Assembly (NCBI RefSeq): GCF_900176005.1
Contig: NZ_LT838272.1
Coordinates: forward strand, 701,587 to 765,586
DNA: 64,000 bases
Direction of reading: 5' to 3'
DNA from: Thermanaeromonas toyohensis ToBE
GTDB taxonomy: Bacteria; Bacillota; DSM-521; Neomoorellales; Neomoorellaceae
Shown: positions 21,590 to 31,926 of the stretch, piece by piece
How positions within the stretch are numbered: the first letter of the stretch is position 1
Layout of the letters: each line of letters starts with the position of its first letter
Program-made: the position numbers and the translations under genes
Notes under the pieces: generated by a model
What the model was told of the DNA's origin: nothing
The model's database searches: none
What the model saw: the letters and a program-made list of their open reading frames with translations, nothing else

Positions 21590-22519
21590 TTGCGCGGGCT
21601 GGGGGGGAGGCTGTTTTCCTTACTGGGGTTTATGATAATGGGGGGCTTCTTTATTTTTTTACTACGCTGGTCAGGACCAGTAGATGCACCTTGGAGCCTG
21701 ACTAGTGGGGTCTTGAAGGAAACCATGGCGCCCTTAACAGGCGCCCTAACCTGGGCTATGGGTAAGGTCCAGGGCTCGCTAGATGCCCTTTCCAGTTGGG
21801 GGCGGAACCAAGCAGAAAACGAGCAATTAAAACGACAGGTAGCTGAATTGCAGGCTAAAATTATCCAGATGGAGGAGTATCGCCAAGAAAACTTACGACT
21901 GAAACAGCTGTTAGCTTACAAGGAGGCTACTGCTTCTAAATGGCAACTAAAGGTGGCTCCAGTTGTCGCCCGGAGCCCTAGCAACTGGTTCAGCACCCTG
22001 ACTATAGGCCTTGGGGCTACTGACGGGGTGCGTAAAGATCAGGTGGTTCTTACCCCGGCGGGTGTTGTGGGGCGCATCATCCAGGTTTTCCCTAAAACCT
22101 CGGAAGTCTTACTCCTTTTAGACCGCGAGGGAGCAGTGGGGGCTATGGTCCAGTCTAGCCGTCTTCTAGGAGTAGTGGAAGCGAGCCCTGACTACCGTGG
22201 GTACCTGCAAATGATCCACCTGGCCCATGACGCGCCTATCCAAGAAAATGATATAGTCCTCACCTCTGGCCTAGGAGGGATTTTTCCTAAAGGGTTGCCC
22301 ATAGGCAGGGTTGTAAAGGTAATGCTAGAACCTGATGGACTAATGAAGCGGGCCATAATTGAACCGGCTGTAGACTTTAACCGCCTAGAAGAAGTATTAG
22401 TGATAACCCAAATTTTAAAGGGGGCAGGAGATGCCGACGATAGCCTTGATCCTTATGGGGGCTCTCAGCCTTATCCTGGAAGCCACCGTCCTACAAGCCT
22501 TCCAAGTAGCCGGCGTTAA
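21590..22519 (+). CDS. mreC: Rod-shape-determining protein MreC
   Basis: Bitopic scaffold linking MreB to periplasmic wall enzymes. One N-terminal membrane helix (about residues 6-25), then a coiled coil (about 70-110, NEQLKRQVAELQAKIIQMEE) and the beta-barrel domain. TTG start. The C-terminal 30 residues are low in similarity to anything typical and are encoded in the 89 nt that overlap mreD, so the tail may be non-essential read-through coding. Confidence 0.92.
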   Translation: MRGLGGRLFSLLGFMIMGGFFIFLLRWSGPVDAPWSLTSGVLKETMAPLTGALTWAMGKVQGSLDALSSWGRNQAENEQLKRQVAELQAKIIQMEEYRQENLRLKQLLAYKEATASKWQLKVAPVVARSPSNWFSTLTIGLGATDGVRKDQVVLTPAGVVGRIIQVFPKTSEVLLLLDREGAVGAMVQSSRLLGVVEASPDYRGYLQMIHLAHDAPIQENDIVLTSGLGGIFPKGLPIGRVVKVMLEPDGLMKRAIIEPAVDFNRLEEVLVITQILKGAGDADDSLDPYGGSQPYPGSHRPTSLPSSRR

Positions 22520-22934
22520 ACCAGATCTGCTCCTTATCCTTTTATCCTTCTATGCTTTGTCTCATGGAAATTGGTACGGGGCTCTTCTTGGGGCAGTCTA
22601 TGGCCTCATGGAAGATATGTATCTAGGCCGCTCTTTAGGATTAAACGCTTTAGTAAAAATGCTAGTGGGGTATGCTGTGGGATGGGGTCAGGAGAAACTT
22701 AACCGTGATAACCCGCTAGTTCCCGTCCTAGTAGTCTGGCTAGCCACCCTAGGTGCTGGGTTCCTATTCTTGCTAGTAGCCCCCTTGGTGGGCCTTCATT
22801 ATCCCTGGGGATTAAGTTGGGTGAAAACTATAGTCCCAGTTTCGGTTTATAATGCCTCCTTAGCCTTCTTAGGCCAGAGTCTTAAGCGGGAGGGAACAGA
22901 ATGGTTGGCCAGGCGAAGGAGCCTTGGAAGTTAA
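22431..22934 (+). CDS. mreD: Rod-shape-determining membrane protein MreD
   Basis: Small integral membrane protein of the elongation complex (167 aa, about five hydrophobic segments; HGNWYGALLGAVYGLMEDMY is typical of the family). ATG start behind GGCAGGAG inside mreC. It overlaps mreC by 89 nt and mrdA by 34 nt. Confidence 0.88.
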   Translation: MPTIALILMGALSLILEATVLQAFQVAGVKPDLLLILLSFYALSHGNWYGALLGAVYGLMEDMYLGRSLGLNALVKMLVGYAVGWGQEKLNRDNPLVPVLVVWLATLGAGFLFLLVAPLVGLHYPWGLSWVKTIVPVSVYNASLAFLGQSLKREGTEWLARRRSLGS

Positions 22935-24976
22935 AGCTTGATGGCCGCTTAAACGTGTACTTGGTCTTTATCATTTTTGTCTTTTTGCTCCTTTCGGCCC
23001 GGCTCTTCTTCTTGCAAGTGGTGAACGCCCAGGAATTTGCCCGTCAATCGGCCCAAAATAGCATACGCTTGATTCCCATTGAAGCTAGACGGGGCGATAT
23101 CTTGGACAGTAAAGGTAGAGTGCTGGCCACTAGCCAGCCAGTCTACGTAATAACCTTTAGCCCTGTTCCCAACACCGATACAGATACAGTCATTCGCCGT
23201 TTGGCTGAGCTTTTGGGGGATCCGGAGCTTACAGCAGAGGCTATTTGGGAAAAGATTAAAAACAATCCCTACCGTTATGAACCTGCGGTTATTAAAAGGT
23301 TTCCCTCTAGTCCTGAGGCCATGGCCGTAATTACTCGTTTAGAAGAGAGACGACTGGAGCTCCCAGGGGTAAATATATCGGTTGAACCTCAGCGCTTTTA
23401 TCCCCATGGTTCCTTGGCCGGCCATATCCTGGGTTTTGTTGGGCAGATTACCCGGGAGGAACTTCTAGAGCGACAAGGGAGTAACTACCGCCTTAATGAC
23501 AAGATAGGTAAAAGTGGTATCGAACGTTACTTAGAATACGAGAAGGAGGGAAGCCTTGAGTTTGGCCTTAAGGGTAAAGACGGAGCTGAACAGGTGGAGG
23601 TCAATGCCTTTAACCGGAAAATACGCGATCTTTTAACCATCCCACCAGCTCCGGGAGACACTGTAGAGCTTACTATTGATCTTGACCTCCAAAAGACTTT
23701 AGAGGCGGCCATGGACCAAGTTATAGCTGAGGAAAAGAAAAAGAATCCTAAGGCGGGTGCTGGGGCGGCAGTGGTTTTGGATGTTAAGACAGGAGCTATC
23801 CTGGCCATGGCCAGTAAGCCAGATATGGACCCTAACGATTTTGTCAATGGCGGCTACGCTAAAAAGCAAGCCTATTATAACGATGAACATCTTAAACCCT
23901 TATTTAACCGTGCAGTCCAGGGTACTTATCCGCCAGGCTCTACCTTTAAACCCATTACAGCCCTTGCTGCCCTTCTATCTGGGGCTGTAAGACCCCAGGA
24001 TGCCATCTACTGTAGCGGGCGCTACTTTAAACCAGGAGGGCTAGATTGCTGGCAGTCCCACGGTCGTGTGGATCTAGAACGGGCTTTGGCTGTTTCGTGC
24101 AATACTTACTTCCAGTGGGCTGGCGAGATGGCGGGTATCAAGATGATCGATAGCGTAGCTGAGCAGTTCGGGTTAGGTTCTTCTACTGGGGCCCTGGGGG
24201 TTTTGGGAGAAGCGAAAGGGATTTTGCCTTCCCCTACTTGGAAAAAGGAGGTAAATACAGCTATATTGCAGAGATGGCTAGAGAAGCGCCAGGCGGATAT
24301 AGAAAAAAAGTACGCTGAGCTTCTGGCCTCGGCCTCTCCAACCCAGAGGGAACGCCTCCTTAAACAAAAGGAACAGGAATTACGCCAACTTAGAGCTACC
24401 TATGAAATAACCTTCAATTTTGAGACTACTTGGCAACCCTTTGACACCTACAATACCGCCATAGGCCAAGGAGCCAATAGTTTCACTATCCTTCAACTAG
24501 CCAATTATGTGGCCACCTTGGCCAATGGTGGTACCCGCTTAAGACCTTTCTTGGTCAAGCGGGTAATATCTCCTGACGGGCAGGTTAAAAAGGAATATCA
24601 ACCGGAGGTAATTCGTAAGGTAGATATCCCATCCGAAATTCTAGAAGAAGTACGGCGAGGGATGCTAATGGTGACTCAGTCGCCGGAGGGTACGGCTTCT
24701 TTTTTGTTCCAGGATTTTCCACCATCTATTAAGGTGGCAGCCAAAACCGGTACTGCCCAGACCGGGTTAGCTGGTGATGATAAAAGCCGGGACTTTTATG
24801 GGTTGTTTATAGCTTTTGCTCCCTATGATGATCCTCAAATTGCCTTTGCGGGAGTTATTGAGTATGCTCGGCATGGTGGAGATTCGGCGGGTAAGGTAGC
24901 CCGGGAGGTCTTCGCCCGGTATTTTGGCCTTCCTTCTGGAATGACCTCAAGTGTTGGAGCCAGGGCAGTAGAATAA
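22901..24976 (+). CDS. mrdA: Penicillin-binding protein 2, elongation transpeptidase
   Basis: Class B high-molecular-weight PBP that cross-links lateral-wall peptidoglycan with RodA. One N-terminal membrane helix (about residues 15-38), a pedestal domain and a C-terminal transpeptidase domain. Active Ser347 is in PPGSTFKPITAL, the SxN motif is Ser399-Cys-Asn and the KTG motif starts at Lys615 (AAKTGTAQTG). 691 aa. Last gene of the mre operon before a terminator. Confidence 0.95.
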   Translation: MVGQAKEPWKLKLDGRLNVYLVFIIFVFLLLSARLFFLQVVNAQEFARQSAQNSIRLIPIEARRGDILDSKGRVLATSQPVYVITFSPVPNTDTDTVIRRLAELLGDPELTAEAIWEKIKNNPYRYEPAVIKRFPSSPEAMAVITRLEERRLELPGVNISVEPQRFYPHGSLAGHILGFVGQITREELLERQGSNYRLNDKIGKSGIERYLEYEKEGSLEFGLKGKDGAEQVEVNAFNRKIRDLLTIPPAPGDTVELTIDLDLQKTLEAAMDQVIAEEKKKNPKAGAGAAVVLDVKTGAILAMASKPDMDPNDFVNGGYAKKQAYYNDEHLKPLFNRAVQGTYPPGSTFKPITALAALLSGAVRPQDAIYCSGRYFKPGGLDCWQSHGRVDLERALAVSCNTYFQWAGEMAGIKMIDSVAEQFGLGSSTGALGVLGEAKGILPSPTWKKEVNTAILQRWLEKRQADIEKKYAELLASASPTQRERLLKQKEQELRQLRATYEITFNFETTWQPFDTYNTAIGQGANSFTILQLANYVATLANGGTRLRPFLVKRVISPDGQVKKEYQPEVIRKVDIPSEILEEVRRGMLMVTQSPEGTASFLFQDFPPSIKVAAKTGTAQTGLAGDDKSRDFYGLFIAFAPYDDPQIAFAGVIEYARHGGDSAGKVAREVFARYFGLPSGMTSSVGARAVE

Positions 24977-25008
24977 GTTTGGTTTATGTCGTATTTTTTG
25001 AGAAAGGA

Positions 25009-25037
25009 GGAGAAAAAAGCGCCCGGCTTTTTTCCTC
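25009..25037 (+). terminator. Terminator between mrdA and minC
   Basis: AAAAAAGC and GCTTTTTT arms, extended by GAGG/CCTC, around a short GC loop. The A-rich and T-rich arms would let it act in either direction. Confidence 0.75.
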
Positions 25038-25105
25038 TTACGGCAGGATTTACCTAATTCTCGTAGAAAGTAAAAAACATTACTAATTACCTCAGGTAAA
25101 TTCTT

Positions 25106-25546
25106 ATGGAGGAGTTCCTCGTGCCTTACCCTACTCCTTCCGGTAACCTTTCCTCGGGTCACACCTTGTTGGTTCGCCGGACTATCCGGTCAGGGCAGCG
25201 GGTTTACTATCCGGGTAACGTGGTAGTTATGGGCGACGTAAACCCCGGAGGCGAGGTGGTGGCCGGTGGCCATGTAATAGTCATGGGGGCTTTAAAGGGT
25301 CTAGTCCATGCTGGGGCGGAAGGGGACGAAAGTGCGGTAGTCATCGCTTTTAATCTCCAGCCTACCCAGCTGCGTATTGCAGGATACATAGCCCGTCCTC
25401 CAGATAAAGGGGACGAGCCCCTAAAGAAACCGGAGATTGCTAGGGTACAGGATGGGGTCGTAATTATTGAAAGATACCAGCCTGGTGGTGACAGGCGTTA
25501 CCTGGAGCCAGGCAATTTAATAAAAGAGGAGGACCGCAATGGGTGA
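25106..25546 (+). CDS. minC: Short MinC: C-terminal beta-helix domain only
   Basis: Division inhibitor subunit. The 146 aa correspond to the right-handed beta-helix domain (VYYPGNVVVMGDVNPGGEVVAG) that dimerises and binds MinD. The usual N-terminal FtsZ-antagonising domain is absent: an in-frame TAA lies three codons before the ATG, and only 129 nt separate it from mrdA. It overlaps minD by 8 nt. It could still localise with MinD but may not block FtsZ by the classical route. Confidence 0.85.
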   Translation: MEEFLVPYPTPSGNLSSGHTLLVRRTIRSGQRVYYPGNVVVMGDVNPGGEVVAGGHVIVMGALKGLVHAGAEGDESAVVIAFNLQPTQLRIAGYIARPPDKGDEPLKKPEIARVQDGVVIIERYQPGGDRRYLEPGNLIKEEDRNG

Positions 25547-26333
25547 AGTGATTGTTATCACTTCCGGTAAGGGCGGAGTCGGGAAGACTACCACCACCGC
25601 TAACCTGGGTACCGGGCTGGCCCTCCTGGGAAAAAGGGTGGTTATGGTGGATACCGACATCGGCCTCCGGAATTTGGATGTGGTATTGGGTTTAGAAAAC
25701 CGCATAGTCTATGACTTGGTAGATGTAGTAGAGGGAAGGTGTCGTTTAAAACAGGCCCTCATTAGGGATAAGAGATTGGAAAACCTTTACCTACTCCCAG
25801 CTAACCAGACGCGGGATAAAACAGCAGTCACTCGCCACCAGATGATAGACCTGTGTGACCAGCTTAAGGAAGATTTCGATTTTGTTCTTATTGATTGCCC
25901 TGCCGGTATAGAGATGGGCTTCAAAAACGCCATCGCTGGTGCAGAAAAGGCGCTAGTGGTGACTACTCCGGAGGTAGCTGCTGTACGCGATGCAGATAGA
26001 ATAATTGGACTTCTGGAAGCGGCAGAAATGGAAGCTCCCCGCCTTATAATAAACCGTATCCGCCCGGACATGGTACGGCGGGGGGACATGATGGATATCG
26101 ACGATATGCTGGAGATCCTGGCTATAGAGCTCCTAGGAGTGGTACCAGAAGACGAGCTTATTGTAGTGTCTACCAATAAAGGAGAACCGGCTATTTTGGA
26201 TAAGCGTTCCCGGGCGGGACAAGCCTATTATAACATTTCCCGACGCCTTTTAGGCGAGGAAGTGCCTTTACTAAATCTTGAAGGCAATGAAGGCCTGGTG
26301 GCTAAACTTAAAAAGTTCTTCGGCCTGGGCTAA
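25539..26333 (+). CDS. minD: Septum-site-determining ATPase MinD
   Basis: Membrane-associated ATPase that recruits MinC and oscillates with MinE. Deviant Walker A GKGGVGKTT at residues 10-18. The amphipathic membrane-targeting helix LVAKLKKFFGLG is the extreme C-terminus. 264 aa. Confidence 0.97.
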   Translation: MGEVIVITSGKGGVGKTTTTANLGTGLALLGKRVVMVDTDIGLRNLDVVLGLENRIVYDLVDVVEGRCRLKQALIRDKRLENLYLLPANQTRDKTAVTRHQMIDLCDQLKEDFDFVLIDCPAGIEMGFKNAIAGAEKALVVTTPEVAAVRDADRIIGLLEAAEMEAPRLIINRIRPDMVRRGDMMDIDDMLEILAIELLGVVPEDELIVVSTNKGEPAILDKRSRAGQAYYNISRRLLGEEVPLLNLEGNEGLVAKLKKFFGLG

Positions 26334-26347
26334 GGAGGGGACCAACC

Positions 26348-26644
26348 GTGCTAGATTTTATCCTGCGCTTTTTTGGGAAAGAAACTACAGCCAGTAAAAA
26401 GGTAGCCAAAGAAAGGTTGCGGTTGGTCCTGGTCCACGACCGGGTAGGTGTTTCTCCCCACCTTTTGGAAGCTCTTAAAGAAGACCTGATAAAGGTCATC
26501 TCTGAATATCTAGAAATTGATCTGGCGGGGCTGGAAGTAACCTTAAGCCGAAATGAGGATACTGTGGCCCTTGTAGCTAATATTCCCATCTTGCGTATTA
26601 AACGGACCTTCAAGCAGGCTAGCGGAGAGGAACTGAGCTACTAG
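26348..26644 (+). CDS. minE: Cell division topological specificity factor MinE
   Basis: Stimulates MinD ATPase and restricts MinC to the poles. 98 aa, starting with the membrane-binding LDFILRFFGK, then the anti-MinCD segment KERLRLVLVHDR. GTG start behind AAGGAGGGG, 14 nt after minD. Confidence 0.93.
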   Translation: MLDFILRFFGKETTASKKVAKERLRLVLVHDRVGVSPHLLEALKEDLIKVISEYLEIDLAGLEVTLSRNEDTVALVANIPILRIKRTFKQASGEELSY

Positions 26645-26770
26645 AGCGGGTTAATATGCCACCTGTCTAGGCCGCCAATTATTTTCCCTTTAGATCCCTA
26701 AATGGGGAAGTCAGTATTGGTGTATAATTGAGTAGGGTATTCTACACAGGGCCTTAAAGGTGGCGGGAAA

Positions 26771-27907
26771 ATGCTTAGTCGCCGGTTCTGGCGCAACCTG
26801 GATTATTCCTTGGTCTTTGTAGTTTTTGCTATTCTAAGCATAGGGCTGGTGGTGCTGGATAGTGCGGCTACGAGCATCACTCCCAATCCTGGTTATTATG
26901 TAAAAAAGCAGATAGTGTGGATCCTCTTAGGTCTTTTAGGAATGGGTCTTGTCCTTTGCCTGGATTATCAACACCTGAGGCGCTATTACTATTTCTTTTA
27001 TGTCCTTAACCTGGCGCTTTTGGCTTCGGTATTAGTAATAGGCAGTGAAGCTAAAGGTGCCCAGCGATGGATAGCGCTGGGACCCTTTATTTTTCAACCC
27101 TCCGAGTTCAGCAAGCTCATTATTATCATTACCCTGGCTAGATTGCTGGAGATCCGCCAGGGTCGCTTAAACCGTTTTAGAGACCTTCTGGTACCTGCCT
27201 TACATGTGGGAGTACCTATGTTGCTCATCTTTAAACAGCCGGATCTGGGGACAGCGCTAGTATTTATGGCTATTTTTGGGGGTATGTTATATGTAGGGGG
27301 AGTTAACAGCCGGCTTTTTTTTGGCCTGGCAGTGGGTGGCGCGGTTGCTGTTGTCCTCCTATTTTATGCTCATTTCCATTGGGGGTTACCTCTGCCTTTG
27401 GAAGAATACCAGGTTAAAAGACTGGTAGTGATGCTTAATCCTTATAATGATGGAGAAGGTGGGCGCGGCGCAGGTTACCATCTTATCCAGTCCCAGGTAG
27501 CTATAGGCTCCGGTGGACTGTGGGGCAAAGGCTTATATCATGGCTCCCAGGTCCAGTACAATTTCCTGCCCGAGCATCATACAGATTTTATTTTTGCAGT
27601 GGTAGGTGAAGAGCTGGGTTTTTTCCGCAGCTTAGGTATCTTGGGATTATATTTTTATCTCCTTTATCGAATGGTCCGTATCGCTTCCCAAGCCAAGGAT
27701 TATTTTGGAGCCCTCCTGGTTACAGGGGTTTGCTCTATGTTCGCCTTTCACCTTTTGGTAAATGTAGGGATGACCATCGGGGTTATGCCAGTTACGGGTA
27801 TTCCCCTTCCTTTGTTTAGTTACGGTGGTAGCTCCATGTTAACTAATCTCTTAGCTTTAGGGATAGTGCTGAATGTATACTTACGCCGGCAAAAAATTGT
27901 ATTTTAG
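26771..27907 (+). CDS. rodA: RodA, SEDS-family peptidoglycan glycosyltransferase
   Basis: Polytopic SEDS glycosyltransferase working with PBP2 in wall elongation. About ten membrane segments, the family signatures KQPDLGTALVF and GGSSMLTNLLALGIVL, and the catalytic Asp in the former. 378 aa. Position after mre-mrdA-minCDE favours RodA over FtsW. Confidence 0.93.
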   Translation: MLSRRFWRNLDYSLVFVVFAILSIGLVVLDSAATSITPNPGYYVKKQIVWILLGLLGMGLVLCLDYQHLRRYYYFFYVLNLALLASVLVIGSEAKGAQRWIALGPFIFQPSEFSKLIIIITLARLLEIRQGRLNRFRDLLVPALHVGVPMLLIFKQPDLGTALVFMAIFGGMLYVGGVNSRLFFGLAVGGAVAVVLLFYAHFHWGLPLPLEEYQVKRLVVMLNPYNDGEGGRGAGYHLIQSQVAIGSGGLWGKGLYHGSQVQYNFLPEHHTDFIFAVVGEELGFFRSLGILGLYFYLLYRMVRIASQAKDYFGALLVTGVCSMFAFHLLVNVGMTIGVMPVTGIPLPLFSYGGSSMLTNLLALGIVLNVYLRRQKIVF

Positions 27908-27919
27908 AGGGGGTTCCTA

Positions 27920-27948
27920 TTGACAACACCTACGAGCTTGTATATTAT
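27920..27948 (+). promoter_or_regulatory. Promoter of groES-groEL
   Basis: TTGACA at 27920-27925 and TATTAT at 27943-27948, spacer 17 nt; the CIRCE operator lies 12 nt downstream. Confidence 0.85.
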
Positions 27949-27960
27949 TATAGTTGGCTG

Positions 27961-27987
27961 TTAGCACTTACCTTTGGTGAGTGCTAA
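27961..27987 (+). promoter_or_regulatory. CIRCE operator (HrcA-binding site)
   Basis: Inverted repeat TTAGCACTT-N9-GAGTGCTAA, differing from the consensus at one base of the left arm. It overlaps the expected transcription start of groES-groEL, so heat-shock control by HrcA is likely. Confidence 0.93.
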
Positions 27988-28023
27988 CAAAATTTATAGC
28001 CCAGGAAGGGAGGAGAAGGGTGT

Positions 28024-28308
28024 ATGCTGCGGCCCCTCGGCGATCGAGTAGTGGTTAAAGTGATTACTGCCGAGGAGAAGACCCAAGGAGGAATTTACCT
28101 GCCAGACACGGCCAAGGAAAAGCCGCAGGAAGGAGAAGTGATAGCCGTAGGTCCGGGCAGGGTCCTCGACAATGGAACCCGGATCCCACCAGAAGTTAAA
28201 AAAGGCGACCGGGTAGTCTTCGCTAAGTATAGCGGTACTGAAGTCAAGGTGGATGGGGAAGAATACTTAATTATTCGGGATAGCGACATATTAGCGGTAA
28301 AAGAGTAA
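28024..28308 (+). CDS. groES: Co-chaperonin GroES
   Basis: 10-kDa lid of the GroEL chamber. Begins [12 protein letters not shown] and has the mobile-loop region [19 protein letters not shown]. 94 aa. Preceded by promoter and CIRCE. Confidence 0.97.
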   Translation: MLRPLGDRVVVKVITAEEKTQGGIYLPDTAKEKPQEGEVIAVGPGRVLDNGTRIPPEVKKGDRVVFAKYSGTEVKVDGEEYLIIRDSDILAVKE

Positions 28309-28313
28309 ATTAG

Positions 28314-29945
<1,632 letters not shown>

Positions 29946-29963
29946 AGTAGAGGATGTAAAGAT

Positions 29964-30005
29964 AAAGGAGGATGCCCGGAGGGGTATCCTCCTTTACTGT
30001 TTTTC
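29964..30005 (+). terminator. Terminator of groES-groEL
   Basis: Perfect 10-bp arms AAAGGAGGAT and ATCCTCCTTT, followed by ACTGTTTTT. Confidence 0.85.
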
Positions 30006-30066
30006 TGTTTTCATAGTATAAATTTATTGGCACCTGCCTAAGTATTAAAGTGCCCGTGTTCTAAAG

Positions 30067-30573
30067 TTAGAACATCTGGCTTAAGGCTCGCTCCAAAAAA
30101 CTTTTCCGCCGCCGGCTGCTAAATTCATCCACTTCAGTGTAAAGAAGGGCGCCGGTGGGGCAGGCCTTTACACAGGCAGGGAGCCCTTCCTCGTCCCGGC
30201 ATTCCCGGTCGCATTTCAAAGCCTTAAGGCCTTCTTCATCGCTTCTTATTACGCCGTAAGGGCAAACCATGACGCACATCCAGCACCCAGTGCATTCTTG
30301 TTCTCCGCCCACATTAGTCACTGTGCCGTCCTCTTTCCGGTGCATGGCCCCGGCAATACAGGCGTCGATACAAGGTGCCTCCTGGCAGTGGCGGCAGTTT
30401 AAGGGGACCTTTATCTTTCCTGCTTGATGTACAAATATGCGGCTTTGGGGCCTCTCGCCCCCCAATACTACCTTAAAGATATCGCCTTCCCGGGAATGGG
30501 CTACAGCACAAGCTAGCTTGCAGGATAGGCAGCCCAGGCACCGGTCAAAGTTAATCAGCACTTCTTTTGGCAT
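30067..30573 (-). CDS. CooF-like four-cluster ferredoxin, partner of the adjacent oxidoreductase
   Basis: Electron-transfer protein of the CooF/HycB family (168 aa). Four cysteine groups for [4Fe-4S] clusters: CLGCLSCKLAC, CRHCQEAPCIDAC, CTGCWMCVMVCP and CDREC with CVKACPTGA. It lies 12 nt downstream of a FAD/NAD(P) oxidoreductase gene on the same strand, so electrons probably pass between the two. It resembles the CooF encoded beside cooS (45753-46238) in layout and in sequence. No CODH gene is adjacent; CODH-CooF-FAD oxidoreductase triplets are known in other CO-metabolising bacteria. Partner CODH is therefore inferred. Confidence 0.88.
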   Translation of the reverse strand: MPKEVLINFDRCLGCLSCKLACAVAHSREGDIFKVVLGGERPQSRIFVHQAGKIKVPLNCRHCQEAPCIDACIAGAMHRKEDGTVTNVGGEQECTGCWMCVMVCPYGVIRSDEEGLKALKCDRECRDEEGLPACVKACPTGALLYTEVDEFSSRRRKSFLERALSQMF

Positions 30574-30585
30574 TTTCTCCGCCCC

Positions 30586-31872
30586 CTATATCTCTAAAAC
30601 TGCCTGCTTTTCGTTAAGGTGACTATTATAAGCGCTATCGCGGCCTCCCATTAAAGCCAGGCCTCCTACTTGGCCTTCCAATAGCTTATAGCGTAAAGCC
30701 CAGGCTGGGCGGCCTGATTTCACCAGAGCAGTGTAGATACCTGCGCCATCCACTTTTCCGGCTAAGATAAAGCCCACCAGCCGGTTGCCCTCAAAGACTA
30801 GCCGGCGGTAAGAGAGGTTTAAAGGGTCATACCGGGATAGCACCTCCGGCCCTTCTAACCGTCCCACTGAGATAACACCTAAAGTCCCAAAACGGACGCT
30901 GTTAAGCCGGGTAAGGGGAAGGGGGTAAGGGCGCAAGATCCCCAGCATGTTGGCTGCAGCATAACGGCCTTGTTCAAAGGCCAGGGTCCAAAGGGCAGAA
31001 TTCACTTTTTCCCCGGTTAACCGGTCGGTTACCTGGATACAATCTCCTGCCGCGTAAACATCCTCGAGCGAGGTTTTTAGGTGGCGGTCTACCGCGATCC
31101 CTCGCTCCACCCTGCCACCAGCTTTCTCTACCAGTTCGGTATTGGGGCGCACCCCCTTAGCTACTATAGCTAAATCAGCGGGTAGCTCACGGCCGTCCTT
31201 TAGCACAACGCTCTCAAGGTTACCGTAATGGTCGGCGGCAAAGGAAGTTACTTGGCAATTATAAATGAACTCAATGCCTAGTTGGGACAGTTCCGCTTCT
31301 ACTAAGCTTGCTGCTTCGTTGTCCAACTGGCGGCTTAGAAGGCGAGGACTAGTTACCAATACTGTAACCCGCGGGACACCGGCCTTTTTCAAGGCGTAAG
31401 CAGCCTTAAGCCCCACTAACCCCCCGCCAGCTACTATGGCCCTGGAAATACCGGGAGTAAGAGCCAAGATCTTTTGTGCATCATCCAAGTTGCGCAAAGT
31501 AAAAACGCCTTGGGCTTCTTCGTTGGGGACTCCCAGGCCCACTGGGCTAGCTCCTGTAGCTACTAAGAGGTAGTCGTAGGCGAGTTCGCGGCCGTCTTCC
31601 AGGACTACCCTTTTTTCCTGAGGCTTTAACTCAACTGCTGCTAAGCCAGAGAAAGCTTCTACACCCAATTTCTGGTAAACACCTGACGGGCGAATACGTA
31701 AAGAGTTTTCTGTCTTATATCCTGCTATCAAGTCGGGTAAAAGGCAGCGGGAATAGGGTTCTCCCGGATCCCGGGTGACTAGGCTAATCTTCACCTTTGG
31801 CCCGCCCAAGGAGCGCAAGGTTTCTAGAGCAGCTATTCCTGCTGCACTACTGCCTATCACTACATAGCGCAA
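30586..31872 (-). CDS. FAD-dependent NAD(P) oxidoreductase (FNOR type)
   Basis: Pyridine-nucleotide disulfide-oxidoreductase-fold protein of the NADH oxidase / rubredoxin reductase group (428 aa). The FAD-binding N-terminus is VVIGSSAAGIAALE, the NAD-binding fold is AIVAGGGLVGLKAAYALKKAG and the second FAD motif is DVYAAGDCIQVTD. The TTG start follows AGGAGGTGGG. It is first in a two-gene unit with a CooF-like ferredoxin and has a sigma-54 promoter about 57 nt upstream of the start. Likely role: moving electrons from CooF-type ferredoxin to NAD(P)+, or the reverse. A decayed second copy lies between cooC and cooS. Confidence 0.86.
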   Translation of the reverse strand: MRYVVIGSSAAGIAALETLRSLGGPKVKISLVTRDPGEPYSRCLLPDLIAGYKTENSLRIRPSGVYQKLGVEAFSGLAAVELKPQEKRVVLEDGRELAYDYLLVATGASPVGLGVPNEEAQGVFTLRNLDDAQKILALTPGISRAIVAGGGLVGLKAAYALKKAGVPRVTVLVTSPRLLSRQLDNEAASLVEAELSQLGIEFIYNCQVTSFAADHYGNLESVVLKDGRELPADLAIVAKGVRPNTELVEKAGGRVERGIAVDRHLKTSLEDVYAAGDCIQVTDRLTGEKVNSALWTLAFEQGRYAAANMLGILRPYPLPLTRLNSVRFGTLGVISVGRLEGPEVLSRYDPLNLSYRRLVFEGNRLVGFILAGKVDGAGIYTALVKSGRPAWALRYKLLEGQVGGLALMGGRDSAYNSHLNEKQAVLEI

Positions 31873-31926
31873 GCTGGTCCCACCTCCTCCTTAACATTCT
31901 ATCTCTCGAATTTTTTGATAGAATTT

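Noticed and set aside
30041-30060. Possible plus-strand sigma-54 site starting TTGGCAC
   Set aside because: No GC dinucleotide 10 nt after the GG, so the -12 element is missing.
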